64,000 bases of DNA from Aquimarina spongiae (lineage in GTDB: Bacteria > Bacteroidota > Bacteroidia > Flavobacteriales > Flavobacteriaceae), in assembly GCF_900141785.1 (NCBI RefSeq), contig NZ_FQYP01000012.1, positions 45,294-109,293 on the forward strand, given 5' to 3'. The notes beneath the pieces are model-generated. The model was not told the origin of the DNA, did not search any database, and saw nothing but the letters and a program-made list of their open reading frames with translations. Both the position numbers and the translations under genes were made by a program. Below, one piece after another: positions 42,135 to 49,669 of this stretch (positions are counted from its first letter, which is position 1; each line of letters starts with the position of its first letter).

Positions 42135-44699
42135 ATGGCATTTCCAAAAATAACACTAGACAACACATTATCTGAAGAAGTAATCGTATATGATGCTTTT
42201 CAGAATAATCAAGATGATCAAAGCCTGTCTAACTTTTTTGGTGCTCTAACCGATCTCACTTCAGCTAGTTCTGGAACGAGTGAAGTTTTTGAGCCTATAC
42301 ACGGGCCAATCTCTACATATATCATTTATGATTCGAACCATAACCCGATAAAAAGGGTATTTACGATGGGTAATGCTCCTCAAACTTTTACTGTTGATCA
42401 GGGAGATGTAGCTATTATGACACAAACTCAGTCTTTTATTACATTACTTGAAAAATCACCTAACGATCCACAATGTGTAGCTTTTCAAAAGCTTATTAAA
42501 GGTGGGAAGGCAAAGCCCAATGAAGTAAATACCTTTTTTAAGGGTACCAAAGATTACACCTCATGTACATTTATTTCTTACATGCTGGCAACGGTTACGA
42601 TTGCAAGAACGCCAGAAACCAAAAACAAACCACCACAAGAACAAGAGTACTCCTTAAGCAGTTTATGCAAGTATATGGGTATTGATTGGCCATCAGGATT
42701 TCCTGATGTAGTAATCTCAGATTTCTTTTGTTCTGAAGCTGACGAGATTTTGCGATTGGGAGGAAAACTAAATATCCATAATGTCACATTTCAAGAAGGT
42801 GTATTGGATCATGTTCTTTCCTTTTTACCAAGTCCAGAGATTACATTTGATATAGAAGTAGTGCTTAAACCAGGGTTTAGTATGGGGGTCATATGCCTGA
42901 AGTTTATGTTAGATGATATCAAGATCCCGATAGGAAACGGTAAGACCTTTGATATTGATCAACCTACCTTAATGCTTACCATCAATCCACTCTTCAAATT
43001 TGTCGTATTCGAGATAAAAGCGACTATCCCTTTCAGTATATTCAAAAGTCCAACTTTTGATGCTCAGATAGCAATGACTATCGATAATATTGAAGCAGAG
43101 GTGGGAGTAGAGCTAACAGGGAATAAGACATCCCTCTTAACACCTCCGATTATCAAAGGATTGCATTTTGATTCCTTTGGAGTGGGTATAGGATTGATTT
43201 TTGAGCCTGCAGGATTTGCCATTGGGGTAGATGGTACGTTTCATATAGGAGATCAAAAGGATAGAATTAAGCTAGACGATGAACAATTTGCCATTGTTTG
43301 CGAAATGGAGGAAGAGGTGCCTAATCCCTTGTACTTGGCATTCTATGTGCCCAAATTAGATTTTGATGAGATAATTACCATTTTTACAAATACCTCGTAC
43401 AATTTTGATGTGCCCGTTACTTTTAGTGATTTGTCATTTCGATGGGCAGAAAACCCAATGGAGCCAGTGGTGCTACCAGATGGATCATTAGCGCCTATGG
43501 GGTACGGTTTTAATGCATATATGGATATTTTAGGATTAACCTTTTATGGAGCTTTAGAGATTGATATGGCTCATGGTGTTTCTGGAGATATTACCATGTC
43601 TCCTCTGGCGATGGGAAAGTTGTTTAAGTTATCAGGAGATGGAAAAGGAGTTACCATAAAAGTTGATGCAAATGGAAATCCAATACCAAACAATACCATC
43701 CCCAAGACAGCTGCAGAGAAAAAGGTAATAGAAAATGCAACAACCAAACAATTGGTTGCTCCAGGAGGTCCTGAAATGACGGTGAGCACTTCATCATCTC
43801 CTTATTTTACTTTGGGCGCTCAGGTAAGTTTGTTTGATATAATCAAAGAAAAGATCGCCGCTTCTATATCCAAAAAAGGGATAGCTTTTGAGTTGGATTA
43901 TGGAGCTATCCTACAGACCAAAATGAAGTGTATACTTCAGAATTATCATAATTTTTCGGGTGATTTCAGCTATGGATTAGATGTTAATGTGCCATTTCCT
44001 ACCATTGCAGGATTTAGTTTAGGTACTCTGAAGGTGAATGCTGATTGTAATATGGGACTTGCGATAGCTACTTCAACTTCAGACATTGATTTTAAGGTGC
44101 ACGGTGGTTTCAATTTTGAAGGGTTGAACTTAAGGTTTGGACCCTTTGATGCTGATATTAATATTTCTAGAATAAAAGATCTGTTAGCCGTTGTTGAACA
44201 TTATATTTTGGATAATGCTGAAGCTATTTTTAAAGAAATAATTCAAGATGCTTCAAAATGGGCAAGTTTTGTGAAGAAAGCTTTTATAAGCGGTGTTCAT
44301 GACGTAGCACAAGGTCTTAAAACCGCTTTTAAAAAATCAGAACAAGAAGTGGCTTCCATTATGCATGGAGCGGGGTATGGCATGAACGAAGTGGCCTCTG
44401 GTCTCAAAACTGCATTTGGTGCTCCGGCTACAGTGGTTGCAGATGCTTTAAAGACTGCTTTTGGAGCTTCAGACAAACAAGTGGCTAGTGCTTTAAAAGT
44501 AGTAGGGTTCGGAGCCAAAGAAACTGCACAGGCGCTACAATCCGCCTTTGGAATTGCACCAAAAGTTATCAATGACATCATGCAAGGTGCAGGATATAGT
44601 GCCAATCAAATTAAAGACGCTTTTGAATCTCTTGGAGGAAAGTTTGCTTCTGCAGCAAAAGATATATGGCATGCAGTTTCTCATTGGGATCATTGGTAA
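42135..44699 (+). CDS. Large beta-rich protein with C-terminal helical tandem repeats
   Basis: An 854-aa protein without signal peptide. Residues 1-190 resemble the N-domain of the 39352 protein: ITLDNTLSEEVIVYDAF, and VNTFFKGTKDYTSCTFISY against VNAFFASTKNFKNCTLSSW. Residues ~220-690 are long amphipathic beta strands rich in Phe, Gly and Asp, without a known motif. Residues ~715-840 are about eight short helical repeats of 14-16 residues, such as VASGLKTAFGAPAT, VVADALKTAFGASDK and VASALKVVGFGAKE, interleaved with IMHGAGY/IMQGAGY units. The end is WHAVSHWDHW. This layout suggests a large intracellular or non-classically released assembly. Function unknown. Confidence 0.8.
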   Translation: MAFPKITLDNTLSEEVIVYDAFQNNQDDQSLSNFFGALTDLTSASSGTSEVFEPIHGPISTYIIYDSNHNPIKRVFTMGNAPQTFTVDQGDVAIMTQTQSFITLLEKSPNDPQCVAFQKLIKGGKAKPNEVNTFFKGTKDYTSCTFISYMLATVTIARTPETKNKPPQEQEYSLSSLCKYMGIDWPSGFPDVVISDFFCSEADEILRLGGKLNIHNVTFQEGVLDHVLSFLPSPEITFDIEVVLKPGFSMGVICLKFMLDDIKIPIGNGKTFDIDQPTLMLTINPLFKFVVFEIKATIPFSIFKSPTFDAQIAMTIDNIEAEVGVELTGNKTSLLTPPIIKGLHFDSFGVGIGLIFEPAGFAIGVDGTFHIGDQKDRIKLDDEQFAIVCEMEEEVPNPLYLAFYVPKLDFDEIITIFTNTSYNFDVPVTFSDLSFRWAENPMEPVVLPDGSLAPMGYGFNAYMDILGLTFYGALEIDMAHGVSGDITMSPLAMGKLFKLSGDGKGVTIKVDANGNPIPNNTIPKTAAEKKVIENATTKQLVAPGGPEMTVSTSSSPYFTLGAQVSLFDIIKEKIAASISKKGIAFELDYGAILQTKMKCILQNYHNFSGDFSYGLDVNVPFPTIAGFSLGTLKVNADCNMGLAIATSTSDIDFKVHGGFNFEGLNLRFGPFDADINISRIKDLLAVVEHYILDNAEAIFKEIIQDASKWASFVKKAFISGVHDVAQGLKTAFKKSEQEVASIMHGAGYGMNEVASGLKTAFGAPATVVADALKTAFGASDKQVASALKVVGFGAKETAQALQSAFGIAPKVINDIMQGAGYSANQIKDAFESLGGKFASAAKDIWHAVSHWDHW

Positions 44700-44837
44700 T
44701 GATATTTTAATAAACTCATCTTAACTTTTATTTTTCTATTGGGGGGTATGGTAGAGAATTTGGGGGCGGATGAGTTTACTAATTTTTTAATGAGTTGCTT
44801 TCAAATAGCAAAAAAACGTACAGAATAATCTTATAAA

Positions 44838-45638
44838 ATGGTAATGATAGCTGATTCAAAAATTGATTTGGAAAGAGATCCATTAAAACTGTTTAGATCA
44901 TTATTTGACAGTGACAGCCTTCAAATATTGGAATGGTCTCTTAAAATTACTAAGGATAGAATTGAAACTCGATGTAAACCTACCTTCTATGTTTATCATA
45001 AGGCCGACGATCTTTCAGTATATCAAAAACTAAATGTGTTGTTAGAAAGATTAGGGTGCCCATTAGAAGTGTTAAGATTTCAGCAGAATTCTATTGGGAC
45101 ATCGATGTATAACGGGATTAGAGTGCCACTACTTACAGAGGACTACAAATGCCTGTATATACATGAACTGAATCAAAATACAATTAATGCGTTTCGGTGG
45201 AGAAATGAAGCATCGTATGATAAAGTTAATTACATTTTTAAAACCGGGTTAAAAAAAAGAGAAGTTCAGGATTTTATTCATCCAGAATTGGATACTTTTT
45301 TTAAAGATGTTATGCAAACAGAAGAGGCCAAAAACAGGTCAGGGATATGGCTGCAAAAATTAGAACACAAAGTGCAGGAGGTGTATTTGGCTTTTCCGCA
45401 TAGACCTAAATTAAAATGGATTTTTGATCTTTTAAAAGACCACATATTTATCAATTATTTTGAAAACACTTTGGCATACTCAGACTTGCGATGCAAAAAT
45501 GTAGGATTTGATGGTTTACATGAGGAAAATCCGGCAATTACGGTATACTTTACAATCCCCCTTAGTCATAAATTTCCGAATACCTATGTAGAACTGATCA
45601 ATATGACACATGAGTTTTTTGCTGAAATTAAAAACTAA
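44838..45638 (+). CDS. Unknown 266-aa protein
   Basis: A soluble 266-aa protein with no signal peptide, TM helix or family I recognise. It has alternating strands and helices and a few conspicuous motifs: LQILEWSLKITKDRIETRCKP, VYQKLNVLLERLGCPLEVLR and NPAITVYFTIPLSHKFP. The C-terminal strand pattern faintly recalls beta/alpha-barrel prenyltransferases, but I do not make that call. It follows the 854-aa gene by 138 bp, so it may be separately transcribed, and converges on the response-regulator gene (26 bp between stops). It could be a fifth member of the cassette, on the strength of position only. Confidence 0.6.
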   Translation: MVMIADSKIDLERDPLKLFRSLFDSDSLQILEWSLKITKDRIETRCKPTFYVYHKADDLSVYQKLNVLLERLGCPLEVLRFQQNSIGTSMYNGIRVPLLTEDYKCLYIHELNQNTINAFRWRNEASYDKVNYIFKTGLKKREVQDFIHPELDTFFKDVMQTEEAKNRSGIWLQKLEHKVQEVYLAFPHRPKLKWIFDLLKDHIFINYFENTLAYSDLRCKNVGFDGLHEENPAITVYFTIPLSHKFPNTYVELINMTHEFFAEIKN

Positions 45639-45664
45639 AAAAAGGATATGATGGTGGGACTTTT

Positions 45665-46336
45665 TTAGGTCAGTATAATCTTATCTAACTCTATGATTTT
45701 ATTTTGTGCGGCAAAAATGATAAGACCAGCAATGTTTTTGGCTCCTGTTTTCGAAAGCAAATTAGACTTATGAGTTTCTACTGTTTTTCTGCTTACAAAG
45801 AGTTTTTCTCCAATTTCTTTGGCGGTCAGTTGATAGCATAATAGTTTGAGCACATCGATCTCTCTTGGAGTAAGTTCGGCTATATTATTGGTAGGAATTA
45901 CTGGAGTATTTGATGCAATTTGTTTTCGCATCGTTTCCATTTGTTCGATGTCTAGATGATGACCATTGGCATTTACATTACGGATTACTTTTACCAATTC
46001 TTTTTTGTCGATTTCTTTTGGTATAAAGGCATTAGCACCAGATTTAAACATGTACCCAATATAATTGGGTTGGTAATGCGATGATATAACTATTGTTTTG
46101 ATACCAATATGTTGTTTCGTTAGTTCATCTACCACATCTTTACCAGTACCATCTTTCATTCTTAGATCTGTAAGTACAATATCTGGTAGATTTTCTGTGT
46201 CCAATGTATCTAGGAAAGAATTTCCGCTGTAAGATACAGAGATAACCGAAAAACCATCGATGCTATCTAAGTAATCCTTTAATAAGTTGGCAACTAACTT
46301 ATCATCTTCAACTAAAGCTATTTTTATGTTATTCAT
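45665..46336 (-). CDS. NarL/LuxR-type response regulator
   Basis: A 223-aa response regulator. I start it at the ATG at 46336 (MNNIKIALVEDDK); a longer frame begins 66 bp earlier inside the kinase gene and adds no homology. The receiver domain has the acidic pocket VEDD, the phosphoacceptor Asp in IVLTDLRM and the Lys in FIPKE. The C-terminal LuxR HTH is LTPREIDVLKLLCYQLTAKEIGEKLFVSRKTVETHK. It overlaps the histidine kinase stop by 8 bp, so the pair is co-translated. It probably regulates the convergent cassette at 38884-45638 or genes outside the window. Confidence 0.94.
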   Translation of the reverse strand: MNNIKIALVEDDKLVANLLKDYLDSIDGFSVISVSYSGNSFLDTLDTENLPDIVLTDLRMKDGTGKDVVDELTKQHIGIKTIVISSHYQPNYIGYMFKSGANAFIPKEIDKKELVKVIRNVNANGHHLDIEQMETMRKQIASNTPVIPTNNIAELTPREIDVLKLLCYQLTAKEIGEKLFVSRKTVETHKSNLLSKTGAKNIAGLIIFAAQNKIIELDKIILT

Positions 46337-47072
46337 TTCTTTGATGTAAAAGGGCGAATCTTGTGCCAGTTGGTTTGTTTTGTTCAAATTTAAAGGTCGC
46401 ATTGAGTTGTTTAGATCTCAATGTGATATTTTTCATTCCAAGCCCTTTTTTTTGATTTCCCGAAAGTCCTTTTCCATTATCTCGTATGGATAGGAAAATT
46501 AGTTTTTGAGATACCTTCAATCTAATAAAAATTTGAGTAGCATTGGCATGTTTTTCAATATTTGTAATCACCTCCTGAAAAATTCTGTAGATGTTAATCT
46601 TGATCGTGTCCGGAATTTGAATATGTGGTGCGTCAACGATATGAAAATCAACAGAAAGAATAGTATTCATTGGCTGTAATACATTTTCAAATAATACTCC
46701 TAAAGTGCTTTCTTCCAAAAGAGGCGGAGTAAGATCATGAGATATTCTTCTGGCCGTAACGATACTGTTTTTTAGAACCTCTGTTAGCCTATCATCATTA
46801 TTCATAAGTTGAATTCGTCGCAATTGCCCAATAAGCTCATCATGGATATCTGCGGCAATACGTATGCGTTCTTTCTCTTGAATCTCTATGCTGTTTTGCA
46901 ACATTTCTTCGTTATGAAGAATTTTTAGATTTGCCCTTTGGCGCTCTTCTCGTTTAATTCGGGTGACATACTTTTTGGTAAGTATAATAATGAATAGAAG
47001 CAGCAAGGAAAATAATACCAAAGATCCTGCTATCCATAATATTGGTGTTAAAGGGTTTTTCCAGTCTTCCAT
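46329..47072 (-). CDS. Membrane sensor histidine kinase (HisKA_3/NarX type)
   Basis: A 247-aa kinase. One TM helix (WIAGSLVLFSLLLLFIIILT) at the N-terminus is followed by a coiled linker, the HisKA_3 phosphoacceptor ERIRIAADIHDELIGQL (His in DIHDEL) and a HATPase_c domain with the N-box VITNIEKHANA and the glycine motifs DNGKGLSG and KGLGMKNI. It has no sensor domain of its own. The 7-TM protein whose gene overlaps its start by 25 bp may supply sensing. It phosphorylates the response regulator encoded just downstream. Confidence 0.93.
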   Translation of the reverse strand: MEDWKNPLTPILWIAGSLVLFSLLLLFIIILTKKYVTRIKREERQRANLKILHNEEMLQNSIEIQEKERIRIAADIHDELIGQLRRIQLMNNDDRLTEVLKNSIVTARRISHDLTPPLLEESTLGVLFENVLQPMNTILSVDFHIVDAPHIQIPDTIKINIYRIFQEVITNIEKHANATQIFIRLKVSQKLIFLSIRDNGKGLSGNQKKGLGMKNITLRSKQLNATFKFEQNKPTGTRFALLHQRNE

Positions 47073-47674
47073 GCCAAATTCACTAAAGCTGCATAAAACA
47101 TGAGAAGACAGAAAGCTCTAAATAGCCATATCCATCCTACCAAATTTAAATGCTCGTTGATAAGATAATTTGTGGTTAAAGCAATAATAAAGTCAATACC
47201 AAAATAGAACAGAATCGTTAAAAATATAGTAATATGTGTATTTGATAAAAATAGCTTACCATCAAAGTATCTGAATAATGTTGCGATTAATAAGATAATT
47301 ATACATAAGATGTATAGTAAACGATCATAGGACTGATATGAGCTAATTTCTTTGTTAAATCCCAAACTCAATAGCATGGGAATGATAAATAACAAGGAGA
47401 GGTACAAGAAATTTCTTTTTTTTCTGCGGAAAAGATGCACGAGAATATAGTATCCAAGGTAGAATAAATGGATATAATAGGATACTGAAAACAAAAACAA
47501 ATTTACTTTACCAAAAATAGCAACAAGCTCTATGGACAAGATGGATACCAGATAGATAATGGTAATTAACGCATGTTTCTTGAACATACTATATACTAGT
47601 CCTATAGAAAGAACCAATACACATAGCATGGAAAGAATATCCATAATTTTTTCGATTACTACCGTAGTATCCAT
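47048..47674 (-). CDS. Seven-TM membrane protein of the kinase operon
   Basis: A 208-aa, very hydrophobic protein with seven predicted TM helices, for example ILSMLCVLVLSIGLVYSMF, LITIIYLVSILSIELVAIF and HITIFLTILFYFGIDFIIAL. Short loops contain mainly basic residues (RRKKRN). It resembles 7TM sensor regions (such as 7TMR-DISM) but has no N-terminal extracytoplasmic domain. Its gene overlaps the histidine kinase by 25 bp. I infer a sensory or kinase-modulating role, i.e. a split version of a 7TM-kinase fusion. Not a recognised named family. Confidence 0.75.
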   Translation of the reverse strand: MDTTVVIEKIMDILSMLCVLVLSIGLVYSMFKKHALITIIYLVSILSIELVAIFGKVNLFLFSVSYYIHLFYLGYYILVHLFRRKKRNFLYLSLLFIIPMLLSLGFNKEISSYQSYDRLLYILCIIILLIATLFRYFDGKLFLSNTHITIFLTILFYFGIDFIIALTTNYLINEHLNLVGWIWLFRAFCLLMFYAALVNLAWKTGKTL

Positions 47675-47692
47675 TATATGTCTTGCACTAAT

Positions 47693-48391
47693 TTAGAGTA
47701 AGTTAAAGTCACTACTCAAACTGAAAGGTGGATGTGGTTGCGAAACGTCCATAAATAATTCATTATCGCCTGATTTTTGAGTTTCGCCTTCATTTAATTC
47801 GATCTCACGAGTAAGAATAAACTCAAGATTATACCCAAATATGTCGAAGTTGTTAAGCGCTGTCAATACAAAAACATTTTCTTGGCTAGAACCAAATAAT
47901 GTGGATAAATCTTCAAAAGGAATGGTCATCAACCGTAGCAAACCACTAGAACCAGATTTTATGGCTTGTTGTTGATCCTTAAACCAGTTTTTTGCACCTA
48001 GCATCCAGTTCAAGATTCTTTGTTCTGCTTCGCTTTTACTTATTTGATCATTGCAGGAAAGTGCAACCCGTTTGAAGGCGGTATTTGTTTTGGTGGCAGT
48101 CGTATTAAAACTTCTTGTGAATTCCTTTTCTAAAAGATTGATCCCTATTTGGTAAGACTGGTTTTGGTCAGTCACATTATCTACGATATAGAATTTAAGT
48201 TCAAATTCGTCTACACCAAAATAACAGTTAAGTGTAGTAGGGTTATTTGTACTCCAATTTTGATAATCTTCGAACGATACAGTAAAGCCATAACCCGAGG
48301 TTAAAAAATTAAGAGCAATACTGGTATTTCTAATTTCATTCCAGGTATTGATGTTGGCTTTAATTCTAGTTAAATATTTGCTCGCGCTCAT
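47693..48391 (-). CDS. Unknown 232-aa protein heading the signalling operon
   Basis: A soluble 232-aa protein with no signal peptide or TM helix. It has an N-terminal helical stretch (YLTRIKANINTWNEIRN), beta strands around LNCYFGVDEFELKFYIVDN, and a C-terminal ELFMDVSQPHPPFSLSSDF tail. No known domain. It is first in a minus-strand run with the 7-TM gene 18 bp downstream, so it is probably co-transcribed with the two-component system. It may be a cytoplasmic effector or the signal-linked partner of the cassette at 38884-44699, but no sequence similarity to those proteins is evident. Confidence 0.6.
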   Translation of the reverse strand: MSASKYLTRIKANINTWNEIRNTSIALNFLTSGYGFTVSFEDYQNWSTNNPTTLNCYFGVDEFELKFYIVDNVTDQNQSYQIGINLLEKEFTRSFNTTATKTNTAFKRVALSCNDQISKSEAEQRILNWMLGAKNWFKDQQQAIKSGSSGLLRLMTIPFEDLSTLFGSSQENVFVLTALNNFDIFGYNLEFILTREIELNEGETQKSGDNELFMDVSQPHPPFSLSSDFNLL

Positions 48392-48620
48392 TTTTATAGG
48401 TTTAAGAGTTTAGTGATAAGTTACATTAAAAAAAGAAAATTCCGGGGAAATTTTAACTTATTTTCAAATTCGAAATACTTTTTGATCGTACTTCTAAACG
48501 CTATAGAAAAGTGGAGTCTTCAACGAAGATGAAAAAAACTATTACTCATCTGTAAAAAGAAAAAAAAACTGTTATTTGTTTTATCTGTTGATTTCTAAAC
48601 AGATACCCTTCAAAAAAGAA

Positions 48621-48640
48621 ACCCGAGTTTCAACTCGGGT
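48621..48640 (-). terminator. Intrinsic terminator after the first GT2 gene
   Basis: ACCCGAG (48621-48627) pairs with CTCGGGT (48634-48640); the inner AGTT/AACT extends the stem. On the minus strand TTCTTTTTTG follows. It lies 37 bp past the GT2 stop. Confidence 0.75.
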
Positions 48641-48676
48641 GTGGGATGTAATATCGGGAAATTGTGTGCTTTTTGT

Positions 48677-49498
48677 TTACGAAGCAAATATAGGTTGTGT
48701 TGTGCCAAATATTTCTACGGATGGTTCTAATGTATTTTCTGTATTTGCATAATTAAGATTTTGCAAAACGTTATAATTAAACCAAATAGATAATAATCGG
48801 TATGGTATTTCTAATGAATCCCTAATTCCCAGTTTGGAATCTTCCATATGTACCCATCGTTGTAATGGTTGTTCGTATATTTTGTTCAGTATAGTGACCT
48901 CGCCATAATATTTTTTCATTCTTAAAAACATTTCGATATCAAATAACCACCTGCTGAAGAAGTTTCTTTTAAATAAGATAGGGACTAGTTCTGCTCTGAA
49001 AACCTTGGCTCCGCATTGTGTATCCTCTATGGGTAATCTTAATATAAAGAATACTAACATTTTTATGATTTTTGAAAATACGGCTCTGAAGCTATCTTTT
49101 TGGATTCCCGCTGAAGCATTTTTAGCTCGAGAACCAAAGACCATACTTAATTTCCTGTTAGTTTTTAGTGTTTTTAAAAGATCATCAAAATCGTCGAAGT
49201 CTGTAGAAAGGTCTGCATCTATAAATCCTACATACCCAATGTCTCCTCTACTATGAAGGTATCTTGCACCAGCTCTCACTGCAGCAGCTTTTCCTAAATT
49301 CTTTTTGATGTCAATTACACTTACCTTAGATGGATTAGAAGCTTGTATGTCTTTTAAAAGTACAATGGTATTATCCTTACTTCCATCGTTGACGAAGCAA
49401 AGATGATATTGGTTTTCTTTATTGATAAAATTTCTGAAAGCAGATACATTTAGTCTGTTTTCTTCATTATAGCAAGGCACGATTATTCCGGTTTTCAT
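48677..49498 (-). CDS. GT2 glycosyltransferase, dolichyl-phosphate-mannose-synthase-like, copy 1
   Basis: A 273-aa GT2 enzyme from the ATG at 49498 (MKTGIIVPCYNEENRL); 39 residues further upstream in frame have no homology. Motifs: LCFVNDGSKDNT, LGKAAAVRAGARYL, VGFIDADLSTD (DXD), MVFGSRAK and IEDTQCGAKVFR, then SRWLFDIEMFLR. This matches the DPM1/polyprenyl-phosphate-sugar-synthase group, which makes lipid-linked sugar on the cytoplasmic side. One or more C-terminal hydrophobic segments may anchor it. It is divergent (171 bp) from the GT-C-like gene, a plausible user of its product, and closely related to the copy at 63090-63896. Confidence 0.93.
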   Translation of the reverse strand: MKTGIIVPCYNEENRLNVSAFRNFINKENQYHLCFVNDGSKDNTIVLLKDIQASNPSKVSVIDIKKNLGKAAAVRAGARYLHSRGDIGYVGFIDADLSTDFDDFDDLLKTLKTNRKLSMVFGSRAKNASAGIQKDSFRAVFSKIIKMLVFFILRLPIEDTQCGAKVFRAELVPILFKRNFFSRWLFDIEMFLRMKKYYGEVTILNKIYEQPLQRWVHMEDSKLGIRDSLEIPYRLLSIWFNYNVLQNLNYANTENTLEPSVEIFGTTQPIFAS

Positions 49499-49669
49499 AG
49501 GGGTAATTTTTTGGGTTATACCTCGAATGTACCTTAGAATAATGGCTAAAACTGATGCATTTCGATTATTGGAGAATTGCTGTCGATGAATGGTTTTTAT
49601 CGAAAGACGGGTCATTCGTCGAATCCGAAACCTTTGTTGTATATTTAAACAGAAACTACGGCGAGTCTT

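Noticed and set aside
46337..46402. Upstream start for the response regulator
   Set aside because: The extra 22 residues lie inside the histidine kinase gene and lack receiver-domain homology.
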